Shown here: piece after piece, positions 45,500-58,800 of the stretch | Numbering within the stretch: the stretch's first letter is position 1 | Layout of the letters: each line of letters opens with the position of its first letter | DNA from: Amphimedon queenslandica | Taxonomy: Eukaryota > Porifera > Demospongiae > Haplosclerida > Niphatidae | NCBI RefSeq assembly: GCF_000090795.2 | Contig: NW_003546427.1 | Coordinates: 22,320 to 86,319, forward strand | Direction of reading: 5' to 3' | Length of the DNA stretch: 64,000 nucleotides | Translations under genes and position numbers: made by a program | Notes under the pieces: generated by a model | What the model was told of the DNA's origin: nothing | Database searches by the model: none | Seen by the model: only the letters and a program-made list of their open reading frames with translations

Positions 45500-48400
45500 A
45501 TGAGCACGAGCTCTAGCAGTGGGCTCTCGAATGAGCTAGATCTACATTTACTAGTAAGTGAATATAGTCGTTTGAACCATTAAAAAGTTTTTCCGCAGTC
45601 ATCAACATCTCTTACAACTAGACATGTGTGCAGTATTATTTGTGACACTCTTGATCTTAAACCAACAGTATGTGATATATCTTCTTTAATGAAGAGAATG
45701 AAAAATCTTGGAAAAGATTTGACATTTGTTTGTAGACTTGCATATTGTTCTGTAGTCTGTAAATTCCCTTTGAATGATGTTGAGCTCTCATTAGAGCTTC
45801 TCCATTTAATAATACCCAGCCAATCAAAAGCTGATTCATATAACTTAATTGAATGTACATATAATTCTGCATCAAGTATAACTAGTCACAATTTTGTTAA
45901 TACTATGGTCCAAAATTATTTTGCTGCTCTCTACCTTACGTTTCAACCTCTAATGCATGTATTCACATTTACGAGCACTCTGCAATCACTTGATCAATCT
46001 CAATGGAAAGTTTTGGAGTTTTATTTTGGTCTTGTGGGCTCTGGATTGTTGTCTGTGGCAAAAGACAATCTATTTTATATACTTAGTTATATTAGCCAGA
46101 GCTTCAACTGTAATTTTCCTTTTGTTGATAACCACTTGGTTTTATTGATGTTGAGATGTCTTCATGAAGCTGAGGATGATTCCTTATCTCTTCAGGCACA
46201 TTATGAAATTTTGAAGTCACAAACTTTTTCCTATAATATCAATGAAATACATGATAGTCTTCCTGCCATTGCATATTATTTAACCAGTCATAATGAAGCC
46301 GCCTGGAAAATATATTGTACACATGGAAATAAAGGAGTCGATCAACTGACGAGACTGATAAAAGCATTTGAGAGGGACAAGCACAGGAAAAAAGGATGTG
46401 TTGTAGTTGAAGACAAAGAACAGTTAACTACTGATCCTAACAGAATTATTATCACGCTCCGTAGCAAGGAATATGTTAAAACTGAGGTCAATGTCATTGG
46501 AAAAGATAAAGAAGAAGAAATGAGTTTAGAAAAATCAGCAACTGTTGTTGGTTCTACTACACTGCAACAATCAAATATTAAGGCATTTGATCCTTTGTAT
46601 ATTCCACTACTTTCATATGGCCACCTATCAACAGACCAATACATAAAAAGGAAGAAAATAAAAGTTACAATATTTTTCAATTTGTTGAAGGATTTACTGC
46701 TATCTCACCTCCAAGTGTATTCTTCTGAGCTTATTAAGTCTCAATACAGAAAAGATGATCATAACTGGTTTCTGCTTCCTCTTAATATGAGGCATGACTT
46801 TTATGAAGCAGTTTTAATAAATCCTATAATTCCTTTACATTGGGCTAAAGTTAGTTCATATACTATACTGATTAATTTGAACACAAATCACTATAATAAT
46901 ATTATATTTTATGTATGCTCATATAATGAGCTGTATTAAGTGATACTTATGCATGTTTACACAATGCACTTTGCTAACTCAGCTAGTTAATTTGCTTACT
47001 TGGACATGATTGTGTAAACATTGCTGGCTATGGCAAATATTTCAACTGGCTCACCTTATTAATATTTAATTATTAGGTGCAACAGCCAAATGGGTCTATG
47101 GAACTAGAAGATAAGTATAGGTCTCTCTCTAGTCAACGTTATCAGTCACCAACTGCTGTCAGTGCTCAAAATGCTGCAGCTGAATTAGTAATATTGAACT
47201 CATCTCAAGTCCTGCGGTTATTAATAACTCCTCCCACAGGAGAAGACCCAGCATTGATACCTCTGTATATTAATTCAGATGACTGCTCAGAACTTGGCAT
47301 TATTGGCTGTGACTTTTTATTAGAGGAACATTTTGTATCACAAGAGATTCGTTGGAAACCGACAAAACCTTTTCAAATTAATAAAGATGAACAGGTTGTA
47401 CGTGAGTTACCTCTACCTTCCAATAGGGATTCAGAACCTAAAGAGACGAGTGCCGCTGTTTCATCTAAAAAAGAGCTTCCTTTTATGTATGTGCATTTAA
47501 TTATTCATTGACCTGTTTACTTATTTCAATGAATATAACTTGTGTGTAAAATTGAATCATAATTAATCATTATTCCTTTCATTAAATAATGCTATTAATA
47601 GTTTAAAAGATAATGAAAATCTGACTCCCATGTCAAAAGCAGAATACACCTCACAACATGTCTCAAGTGAGAAAATAAAGCATCACACTTTAGCTGGGCA
47701 TGATACTCCAGGATATTGTATATATGTAAGTTAATCAAAATTACATCAAGAGTGGGTGTATTTATAATCAGTATGTGTCTTTTCATAATAGAGTGAAGGT
47801 AAAAGTTTCATCATGGGTGAAGTATATACAGTACCAACTGAACTGCCACACACTCGTGTAATAAGAGAAGGAGGCAATGGACTAATACTTGAGGTACCAT
47901 TATAGTATTGCATGTATAATTGTTTTTAACTTAAAATTATAACATTATGAAATTTATCAGTTTTTTGTAAAAGGTGACATTTGAAGGGGCTACTTATGCT
48001 GTTAAAAAAACAGCATTGAGATGGAGAGAGATTCTCATTATGCCTAAACTACATCATCCTAACGTATTAAATCTAATTTCTATGATGATTGGATATCCTA
48101 TTGATTTGTTTCCAAGACAACGACATGTTTTTCACTTTTATTCAAGAATGACAAGTGAGTTAATTAAGCACTTTTTGTTTTAAAATAAATAGATGACCTT
48201 GGTAGAAGTGTTGGCTCATATGAGAGATTCTGCCTAAGAAGCTTGAATGAGAGATACAAGAATGAGCCTTTACTACTTAAAAAAATTGACAACAATTTCA
48301 AGTACTTAGTTATAATCAAAATGTGGCATAATACTGTCTGATTTCACAGACATCTCTTTAGTTCAATACTTAAAGCACTTGATTATTTACATACTCTACC

Positions 48401-49685
48401 AAATCCAGTTATTCATAGAGATGTAAAGCCATCTAATGTTCTCATTAAAATGTCCTGTGGCTGTCAGAATCCACTCATTTGTGTTTGCGTTACAAAGCCT
48501 CAAATTGTAAGATCAATAATGTTAACACATTAAAATTAGTAAAATAATGTTTTTCTAATTTATGATTTTATCTTGATTTTGTTGACTAAGTTTTAACAAC
48601 CCAAATTATTAAATTTTCTGATACATATTGATGTGAAAAGCAAATTTTTATAAAATTTATAAAATTGGGCTGGTGGTACATAATATTTTGTCAAAAATGA
48701 CTTTGAGAAAATTACATTTTATACAACAAAATAGAGGATTTATATTGGCAATTTCTTTATAAAATTGCCAATTGCCAATATTAATTTCTCGCCAATAAAT
48801 AATCTTGTAAGATATATGCATGTTTTGAAATAACTTTATGAGTGTTGCATAAAATTTTTTGGTATGATTATAATTTTAAATATTATTACAGTCATAAAAC
48901 AAAAAAAAATATCAAAATAAGAAACCATTATGATTATAGATGTTGTCTGATTTTGATGCTTCACTTGAACTCAATTCTGATAATTCCATGAAACCTGATC
49001 CACCAAAAAACTCATTGAGAGATTTCCACCTTTCAGCTGATAGAACGTATCATGTTTCACCAGTTGGTACTATTGGATTTAAATCTCCAGAAGGATTTAT
49101 GTACATGATAACCAATGATGCATCACTACTTGGAGATATGACAACAAAAACTGATATTTTTAGGTAAAATTCATTGAAACTAAAGTTTTATTAAATCTAT
49201 TGTATTTACAGTTTTGGTATGTTGGTTTGTTTGGTTTTATTAAATGAAGAAGGACCAAAGTTCCTCAATCAAGTGAAAAGAAGTTATCAATTTCAATGAT
49301 TTTATTTTTTATAGATTGGGACACTTTTACTATCAGCTCAACAATCAAAGCACATTGCCGTAAATCAACTTGATGAAATGAAAAGAAAGATATTGCAGAA
49401 AAATGGAGTAATGTACTTCAGGGAAAGAGAGCCACGAGTAACTGATAAAGACATATTTAAAATACTACCTGTCAGTTTTTTTTGAAGTAGTGCACGTATT
49501 AATTATTTCTTTTTTAGATTGTTCGTCTGAAACAGTTTTTTTCAGAAGTAAATCCAAATCTTGTAAATTTTGTTGAGATGACGCTAGCAGTTGAACCAAA
49601 AGACAGAGCAAGTGCTAATGCACTTTTACACCATTTGTACATTATTAGTACTACTGCTTCTGGTGTGGGCAAAAGTATATTATAG
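45500..49685 (+). CDS. NLR-like helical region fused to a protein kinase
   Basis: Twelve exons join in phase: 45500-45553, 45599-46849, 47077-47486, 47602-47725, 47792-47893, 47974-48154, 48193-48301, 48350-48506, 48940-49163, 49212-49272, 49315-49470 and 49518-49685. Exon 2 has NYFAALYLTFQPL and then QWKVLEFYFGLVGSGLL, like the helical part after NACHT in NLRs; no NACHT P-loop is present. The C-terminal half is a kinase: GGNGLILEV loop, AVKK lysine, REILIMPKLHHPN helix C, HRDVKPSN catalytic loop, SDFD in place of DFG, GTIGFKSPE and TDIFSFGML. The key Lys, both Asp and Asn are present, so it may be active. The ligand and targets are unknown. Its terminus faces the ankyrin-Roc gene 738 bp away. 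Confidence 0.8.
48560..48890. repeat. 175-bp repeat copy in a kinase intron
   Basis: A diverged copy (CTGATACATATTGATGTGAA, TTTTGTCAAAAATGACTTTG) fills the 433-bp intron between the catalytic-loop and SDFD exons. The neighbouring introns are 42-60 bp, so the insertion explains the longer intron. Confidence 0.5.
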
Positions 49686-50423
49686 GTTTTACTGATGAGA
49701 AAAATATGAATCAATTGTGAAACGTGAGCAATAAACCTAATGCTAATTAGGTGCATATGATAAAAGGAAGTTACGCTCAAGAGGCACTGGGACATAATAT
49801 GTTATACAAGTGTATAATGGCTTCCTACTAATGCTAATAAGCATCATTCATAATGCTAGAAGGAAAAGTGAGTAAAGTGGTAATCACAGCCATGTATGCA
49901 TGTAAATTTTGTGTAGCAATTATAAAATAAGTTATGTTAGTATTCCTTTAGGCTAGTTCCAGTGAAATTGTTTGTACAAGAATTAAACCACTGGTGAAGA
50001 ACAAAATTTAGCATCATATTTTTGTTATTGTTTAAAAAATTTAAAACAATTTCTTCTATTGAAAGTTGTAACAAGTTTAAAGGGGGAAGGTTGCACATGA
50101 AAATAAAAATTGAGATTACTGGTTTTTAGGAATTAAAACAAATTCACAAAAATCATTTAGACATCAGCAATCACATGCGTGTACATGTGCAAGGTAATAC
50201 CAGTAAAAGAGCACATAGTAAATTTTAGCCATACATGTAATAAAGTCATAAATCATTAGAAAAATATTTAAATTAATTTCATAACTCATTGATTATGATT
50301 AATAATAATAATAAATGCAAAATATTATTTTTAATGAAAATATAAAAATAGCATTCATTCAATACACAAATTATTAAGTACATGTATGCATGTATACACT
50401 GCACATCAACAAAAATTAAAAAT
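49686..50423. other. Convergent 3' intergenic region
   Basis: This 738-bp gap between two tail-to-tail genes is AT-rich. No ORF, hairpin or repeat unit stands out. Confidence 0.5.
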
Positions 50424-53400
50424 TTAAAGTGAATTAGCTATTTCTGTCTCATTTATTTTTTCTAAAGCTCTCTTGAGCAATTCTCTACTGGCTACTCCAG
50501 AGCGCTTTTTATCAAGCCACACTGCCAGTAAATTTTTGATGATTTCCTCTTGCGATGAACCTCCACTTGCTGCTATCTCTTCAAACAAGTCATCCTGCAG
50601 TCCAAGGCTTCTGCCTAACTCCTTCCAGTCCTTGACACCAATCAGAGCTTTTACCAGAAAGGAAGAGTCGGAATCATCTGTGGGATAAAGAAAATAGCTT
50701 ATCCTTATTAAGTTATAAGATAATCGGAACAAATGTCTCCTTATTAAGTCAAAATGAAAGTACATGTATACTCCCTTTCAGAAACATTAAATGGTAAACA
50801 AGCTGTAACAAACAACTACATGTATATGTAGTTGGCACAACTTGTTATCAGGGTTCAATGCTAATCTTAACATTAAGGGATATTAACAATTGCTGTCAAT
50901 ACATGAAGTAATGCACAGTAGAAAACATATACACACAACAGTTTACATAGTGTAACAGTGATACATACCATAGAGTATACAGCAATCCTCATCAGCATCA
51001 GCCTCATAGTGTATACTACCTTTCATCTATGAATGGAATGTGACATATGATATACAGTTATAAGTTTAAAACGGACACACTCACAAAAACTTCAGATAAC
51101 ATGAGAACAGTGAATTGATCCAGATGTTCTCTAACTGACTCATAACTGCTTTCAGGAAAGTCTGAGAGAAAGACGCCACAGGACTTACGCATCTCATCAA
51201 GTACATCTCCGGGAATACTATCAGAGGAGATCGATGGATTATGGAGCAACTGGTAATGTTTCAAAGAGAGACAAAGATATGGATCATTATGAATCAGGTC
51301 AGTAAGATTAACCGTTTGACCTTCTGTGAGACAATCCTTCCCAGAGAGAATAGCATTAGAGACCTCTTCAATACAATATAGCTGTAACTTATTGAAGTGA
51401 TGTTCGTTAAGAGCTTTCACTTGAGTTGATGGAACAAAATATTCTTTATATTTAGATAATGGAATTAAATCACAAAGGACACGTCGTATTGAAAGTATGA
51501 TCTCATTTCGAAGCATCACATGTTCCACTATATTATCTTCTGCATAAGAAAGGCTGAGGGTGATCTTTTGCGATTTGATACAAACTTTAACTGTGACTTC
51601 GATACATTTCTTTGTAACCCAGCGAAGACCGCTATTCCATACATCAAATGAGAGGACGGGTGTAGGGTTACTCAATGAGTGAGTGACATCAGGTAGGCAA
51701 TACTGACGTAGCAACCTCAGTAAAAGAGCATGAGACAAGTGAAGAGAAATAAAGGGAAATGAGGCAGAGTTTACTAGACACCACCCAGTCCCACAAGTGA
51801 TATTTTCAGCTTTTGGTTCCTCTAGTGATACGAAATTAGGAAAGAAAAGTCGTCGCTTCTTGTCTTGGATTTTAGGTGTGTTGAGGTTGTTTGGTATTTG
51901 AGTGAGAGCTTTGACATTAACCTCATAACATAACTCAAGCCCTTGCAATAGTCCCACTACCATGCTATTAGGGCAATCAGGGAACATGGCCTCCAGTGAA
52001 TGTACAGGTATTATACCAGTATTAGTCTGTGCTTGTAGTGCCATACCTTGTTCTGTTCCACTAGCTGATGGAGCAGCAAAAAGATTCCCCAACAAATCAG
52101 AGCACACATACTGCAAGTTGACGACAATCCACTTGGTACACGATGGATCACTGGATGTGATGAGATTTATTAATCCTCTATCACGTAAAGAGACAAGCAA
52201 CTCTTCAATGACTTGTGTCTGGGACGGTAACAAGTTGAAGGAAGCATCAGACGATATCTTACGAACTAAATTAACAAGAGTGATTGCTTTCTCCGTCAGA
52301 CTATTGCTTAAAAAAGAAAAGAGAGCATGTGCATAAGGACTGACACCAGATGTAAGAGGAGGGGAGGAACGAATTGACTTGCAATTCTCAGTGAGAAGAT
52401 TAAAAAATGGCAGCAAACGTTTACTGACAAGTTTACTGCAGTTCAGGAAGTGATTAGTAGAATAAGAGCAGAGGGTTTGCTCTTGGTCATTCATTGTTTC
52501 ATCAATAAGGGCCTTTAAACGACTAATATCTTTCCTTTCCAATGCATCGACATGACTAGCAATCACTAATACGACTGATTTAGATACATCTGGATTGCAT
52601 GTTGATATGATTAACGAGTACCAATATCTCAACTGCTCTTTGGTTTCCTCTTCACTCAATTTGGCATTAACCATTAGCAAAAAGACAGATGGAGAGGTAC
52701 GATTGAGGCTCTTAAGATATGCGACATGACTTGAGTGGTAACGTATTTGACCTGACAAATCGTATAACATGATATTATCTTGATCCAGCGTCTGTATGTC
52801 ACTTGGCATCATTCCCAATGTGTCAAAATGGACACCAGTGACGTATTTCTTGGTAAGCATGTTGAGAGAAAAGCGTCTCTTGTTGCTCCCACGATCAAGT
52901 AGCACCTTAGCTAATGAACTCTTACCCGATTTGGAGTGCCCACAAATGATGACTTTTGTGTAAGATTGTATCGGGTACTTTACAGCCAATGACTTTAGAG
53001 ATTCAAAGAGTTGTAACACCTCGGTGCATTCTGGTGAAAGAGGGCTGGAGTTACAAGTGAGAGAATCCATTGGAGTCTTCCCATCTTTATTGGCAATAAA
53101 TGGATCCACACGACCTGTCTTCATTAAACATTTAATGACACTAAAGTGCCTGCGACTGCAAGCCATGTGCAATGGAGTATTCTTCTCTTTGTTGAGAACA
53201 TTTGGATCAACACCTTCAGTTTCAAGGAGTAAACTGACAGCATCATTGTGACCCTCTAGGCTAGCAGTATGAATGGGTGTATTCTGGAGCTCATTAGCAC
53301 AAGTGGCATCAGCATTGGCTTCAAGTAGTAGGTACCTAATTATGTCGATTCCACCAGATTTGCAGGCGTGATGGAGGGGAGTGTTCTTAAAACGATCCCG

Positions 53401-55026
53401 ACAGTTGACGTCAACTTTAAGAGTCGAAAATATAGTCCGTATTAGGTCATAGTAACCCTCGGAACAGAAAAGGTGCAAGTGACGTTCAATGGCAGGTACA
53501 TACATATCTGATAACGTAGCCATGTAGACAGCAGTGTCCCACTTCTGACAAACTAAAGCAAACTCTGTGGGCGTCTTTCCTTGACCATTCTTTGATTCGA
53601 TAACTTGCTTTAGAACACTTGGAGAAGGTGAAAGAGATACCAGCATCCTGGCAGCTTCAGTATGACCATATTCGCATGCCAAGTGAAGAGGTAAGTTCTT
53701 TGCGTTATTGAGTGTTAAGTTGTCACCATGAGAGTTCTCCATTAAAAACTTGATCACGTCAGCATGACCTGCCATACTCGCAAAATGAAGGGGTGTGTCC
53801 CCAGCTGTGTTTCGGCAACACTGGGTGGAGTTAGGAAGTGAAATGAGGAAACGGATAATCTCCATGTTACCATTGTAACAAGCAATGTGAAGTGGACTGT
53901 CACCTTTCCTATTCTGTACTGTATAAGAGACAGAACCACTTGAGACAATGTGCTGTAATGCATTGAAATTATTTGTCATACATGCTCCATGAATATAAGT
54001 GTTTCCTTGCTGATCTGTACCAACAGGACTACACCCACACTCAGTTATTAGCCTGAGCCCAATCTGCCAGTTGCTTTGGTGACAAGCCACACCCACTGGA
54101 GTAAGTCCATTCTGGTTGGTGAGATTAAGATCAATGGAGTCTTGCAACAATAGGTACTCTACAATGTTGGAGTGAGCGTGATAACATGCTATGTGAAGAG
54201 GAGTGTCTCCGACCATATTCTGACTGGAAAAACAAAGCTCACCAGTTGAAGCCACCTCCTTTAATTGATCATACATCCCTCGTCGACTCAACTCGTGAAG
54301 AAGAGTGTTACCATAGTGATCCACTCCACAGGGGCTGCATCCATGCTCCTTCACAAGATAAATGGCTGTTTCCCATCTCTCCTGTCTTATAGCTGACTGG
54401 ACAGGAGAATGACCCAGAACATTGAGTGAATTCAGATCAACCTTACCAATCTCTAAAAGGTACATCACCATGTACTTAAACATGGCACATGCCAAGTGAA
54501 ACGGCGTGTCTCCCTCTGAGTTCTTGACACCCAAATCCAACCGATCAATTTCTTTGATGTATGCCACCATGCTCTTGTACCCATGATGACAAGCTAAGTG
54601 AATGGGTGTGTTTCCATTTTTGTCGGAATGCGATAGGTCAGCATTGAAACTGCTGACCAGTAAAGTGACAGCTTCTAACTGATGGTACACAACAGCATAG
54701 TGCAAGGGAGTCCAGCCCCTGTTGTCTTCGCAGTTAGCTTTATAATCCTTGTGCAAGAGCTCTTTCATCACTTTACACCACCCACGTTTTGCCGCGAAAT
54801 GTAACAGGTTTGCACCATATGGAAAGGTTAATTCACTGACATCAGGTGCAATTTCGAGAGCTTTCAATGCTTCAGGTTCTGACCCATCTTTTGTTATATC
54901 TCTGAGGTCCCGTGGTCCCGATGATGTTATAGATGCTAGTGGTGTCAATGGCAGATTCCCTACTGACGATGAGGACGCTGTTCTAATTTTAGGTGAGATT
55001 AGACCTTTCATGAAGGAGGCGGCCAT
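50424..55026 (-). CDS. Ankyrin-Roc-COR-Death protein (DAPK-like, no kinase)
   Basis: Exon 1 (51086-55026) encodes almost the whole protein, about 1,310 residues. A short exon (ILY..., about 50972-51027) and the last exon (50424-50678) add the Death domain. Roughly 17 ankyrin repeats fill residues 65-670 (GWTPLHYAVVYH, GDTPLHIACYHAH, NTPLHHACKSGG). A Roc GTPase follows with P-loop GHSKSGKSS, switch II DLSGQ and SHVD, then a COR-like region. The C-terminal helices (FLVKALIGVKDWKELGRSLG) fit a Death fold. This is the layout of DAPK1 minus its N-terminal kinase and calmodulin segment. Such proteins scaffold cell-death signalling; the partner is unknown. The reading frame is clean across the long exon. 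Confidence 0.88.
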
Positions 55027-55880
55027 GATTGATCACTGATGTCAAATAGAAACAGAAGAAAGAGAAAGGAGGGAAAATAGAGAGAAAAAGAGAGAGAGGA
55101 GGGATTATTAGTAAGATATGCAGGACATGGTGGTAACACACATTAGCACTTCATTAACAAATCCACACAGCTGCATACAATACAATCACACAGTATGTAC
55201 AGTACATGTACATGTAGCTACAAAAAAATGGTTGTGCTGTATCATCATCATGTTAGTGTTTATAAATAAGATATACATGATGTACATGCAAGACCGGCTG
55301 TTATTAATGACAAAATATTTCAAAGTTTATTTAAAAGGAAATAGGAAAATATACAGTTGATATTGGCATGTATTATACATGGCACACACACTTGACTACA
55401 CCAAATTTTTAAGTATCCCAGAGAGACTGGTATAAGACATAAACAAAAAAATGGAAAAGGAAAGAAGAAAAACTTTTCTTTAAACACAGAGTAATAAAAG
55501 TGTGTGTATGTATATATACATATTATATATATACAATACGTATAAGCAAATTACAGTGAGGGGCTCAGTCATAGAAAGCTCTCAGATAGTAGACAATTTA
55601 CATGTAGAATGGCTGGTTTCTATTACCTAGTCTGCCTTGTCTTTTACTGTTCTATCTTTCTCACTCCAACGGGGAGAATGACAAGCAAAGTCGGGAAATG
55701 GGGATGGGATGGGTGGGATGAGACAGGGGGAGTGTGCCTGCTGCTATGAGGCGTGGCTAAAAAATGTGTTAATGCTACTGCATGCATGTGTCAATGCATG
55801 GATGATGGATAGGGATAAAAGCGAGCTGCAGGAAAATTTTGTCTCTCAGTCCTGCCTTGGTGCTGGTCGCCTAGGTCAGA
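55027..55880. other. Divergent intergenic region
   Basis: This is the shared upstream region of the ankyrin-Roc gene (minus) and the adenylyl cyclase (plus). A purine-rich GAGA tract occupies about 55045-55105. ACATGTACATGT words lie near 55200, and a GT/TATATA-rich stretch near 55500-55545. No gene is seen. Confidence 0.5.
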
Positions 55881-58800
55881 ATGAGCTTCAAGCTTGTAAC
55901 AAAGTTTAAAACTTTTCTCGTCTCGAAGATGAGGAAGGCTGGAATGGTTATCAACAGTTTGCTTACTTGGAATCCTGGCTATCTCGTCACTCCTTTCTGG
56001 AATAGTAAAGCCAAGTCTCTTTATGGGAATTTCTTGTTTATCAACTACGAAACCCAATTCATAACAGTCTTAATGGCCAATATCGTTGTACACGTCTCTC
56101 TCAGTGTCATAATGTCTTCATTTACTCTTTTGTCTGGCTGGATGAGCTCATTGAGCTGGCTCTCCACAGCTATTACCATTGTCTCTGTTCTTTTTCACGT
56201 GACTCTCACTGGTTTGCTGCTCTGGAAAAAATCATTGATTCGAAAAGTGCACTATATTGGAGCCTTTCTTTCTCTTTCTTTGTTTAATTTTGCAATAGAG
56301 AAAGATTTCTGTTCTCTTCGTTCATCTCAGCTGTTCCTGATTTCATCCTTCATCATGTTTCTCAACATTACAATATTCTTTCAGAACAGCACTCTATTAA
56401 TAGTTGTTTTGTTTCTAATTCAGCTAGGAATAGCAACCGTGGGCTATTATTACTGCAAGATTCTGCCATTTAATTTCCCTGTAACGATTGTAAGTAGAGC
56501 ATGCATACACTTCATGTACTATATTATGTAGATCTACTCAGTGCAATAGAAATCAGCTATTGGCATGTTTTAATTTTTTATTTATTGACTTAATCATTTA
56601 GTCAATGTTCACTGAAATTCTAATCAATCTAAGTGTTGTGATTACATGTTTCATGGTACACAAAATAACAAACGTTAATAGGCGTTTAGCGTTTGAGAGA
56701 ATACAGAATGGTATAACTGGACAGTTTGAAATGCAACAAGAAATAGATAAACAGGTTAGATTTATAAAGGCAATTTTGTAGGACAATGAATATTGCTAAT
56801 GAATGCTCTGAATTAAATTTACTATAAGTTATAGCTATTCAGTTGAATCTCTCAGGCTGTATCCACAATAAGTTGAATGGCTTTTATCATTGTTAATTGT
56901 AGGAAAATCTCCTCAATTCAATATTTCCTCCAGTTGTAGCAAAATTAATTAAAACCCAATTTATTTCAATGTATGATGATGAAGAGCCTATTGATGGAAT
57001 TGATTCAAGCTCATTTAGGAAACTTAATGTTAACAGATTTGAGAATGTCAGGTATATGTGGATAACATTGTTCTAACAATAATTTATTTTGTATAGCATT
57101 TTGTTTGCTGATATTAAAGGATTTACTGCTCTCTCATCCAAAGTTAATGCTAAAATCCTTGTGCGAACATTGAATGAGTTGTTTGCTCGATTTGACTGTT
57201 TAGCTGAGGTATACTGGTCAATAGTGTATAATGATTCAATTATATTTTATAGACAAATAAGTGCATGCGTATAAAGATACTGGGTGACTGTTACTATTGT
57301 ATAGCTGGACTTTACGATAGTAATAAAAATCATGCTCAAAGCTGTGTTGAAATGGGATTACAAATGATTGAAGTCATCAAGTTAGTATTAATCATCAATA
57401 ATGTTTTAATTCTTTTCAAGATGTGTCAGTCATGAAACAGGCTACAAATTAAACATGCGTGTTGGAATTCACACCGGATCTGTATTTTGTGGGCTCATTG
57501 GACTCAAAAAGTGGCAGTTTGATGTTTGGTCAAATGATGTAACAATAGCAAATACCATGGAAGCAACAGGAAAGCCAGGGTAATTTAGTTGCACATCTAG
57601 ACAATGTAGTGTAATTATCTTTGCCATTGGTCATACCAATTATAGCTGTGTACATATATCAGAGAAAACTTATGATCACATTCAGGGTTATTATGAAACC
57701 GAACTCTCATCTAACAATGTGAATAATATGAAAACGTACTTTGTCATTCGTAAATCTCAGCAATGTTCTGTTGAGGTAAATTTCTTTTAAATGTTGTGTT
57801 GATAGTTTGTAACAGAATAATGGAGGTGGTAAAAAGAGGACACAAAAGTTTCATGTCAGGGCAAAGAAAACAACACGGCTTGCTGATGTATCGGAATCAC
57901 TCATTGATGTCCTCAAAAACAAAAATCCTTCTTGTAGCCAATCTGAAGCTGATGGTAAATTAAATTACTTTGAAATGAAATTAGTAATTTGTTGCAGGCA
58001 GTGACAACACATTCACATTGCCTGGTCAAGTAGATAATGAGCCTGTATTTTCTGAAGTAGTTCAGAGAAAAAGAGCTTCATCAGTTGCTGTAGATATGTT
58101 ATTCAGTGAAAATTATGATGAAAATAGGTCATTTGGAGTGGCTGAAATTTGGAAAATACTTCAGATATCAGTGAGTGTATAATTTCTTTTTTCTATAAGT
58201 ATCTTTATGATTTTTATAGAAGAGAAACAAGTCTAAGGAATCATTTAACATGTGTGTATCATTATATCTAATTTGTGTATTTTGTTTTATATTGAATGTA
58301 ACAGGAAAAAACTTCAGATTACTGATGAATACACTAATGCCTTAGCAAAGCAGATCACTCGTGGGCATTGCAATGAGTCAGTTAATCATATAGTTGACAA
58401 ATGTATTATGCTACCATGTTAGAATTTGGAAAAAGTATGCTCATCCATGCTTGTTGAAATTCAAAAAGTTACAACATGAAATTGAAGTAAATCATAATAA
58501 ATTATATCTTTTATACTTTGGAATTTGGATATTTCCTGCAGTTTGTGAATAAGCCTTATGAAAATTGGATAACTTTCCTCATATCACTCCTGGTTCTAGT
58601 AGTGCTTTCTTACATTTCACAATTAATTATACTGCCACGAAAGTAAATTTTTTGACATTACAATTGATATTCCAGTGAATCATTACAGTAAATTGTCAAC
58701 TCATCTCGTCAATGTCAGTGCCCTTGCTCTAATGTGTTCCATGATAATGATCATAGTCAACAAAAATTCCGAGGTATAATAATATCTACAATGCTTTCTT

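Noticed and set aside
51962-52336. A 124-codon plus-strand ORF inside the ankyrin-Roc exon
   Set aside because: It is a shadow of the real minus-strand coding frame.
58376-58420. An apparent frame break in the adenylyl cyclase linker
   Set aside because: Using a GTCAGT donor gives an in-phase join to the next exon ([13 protein letters not shown]), so no break is needed.
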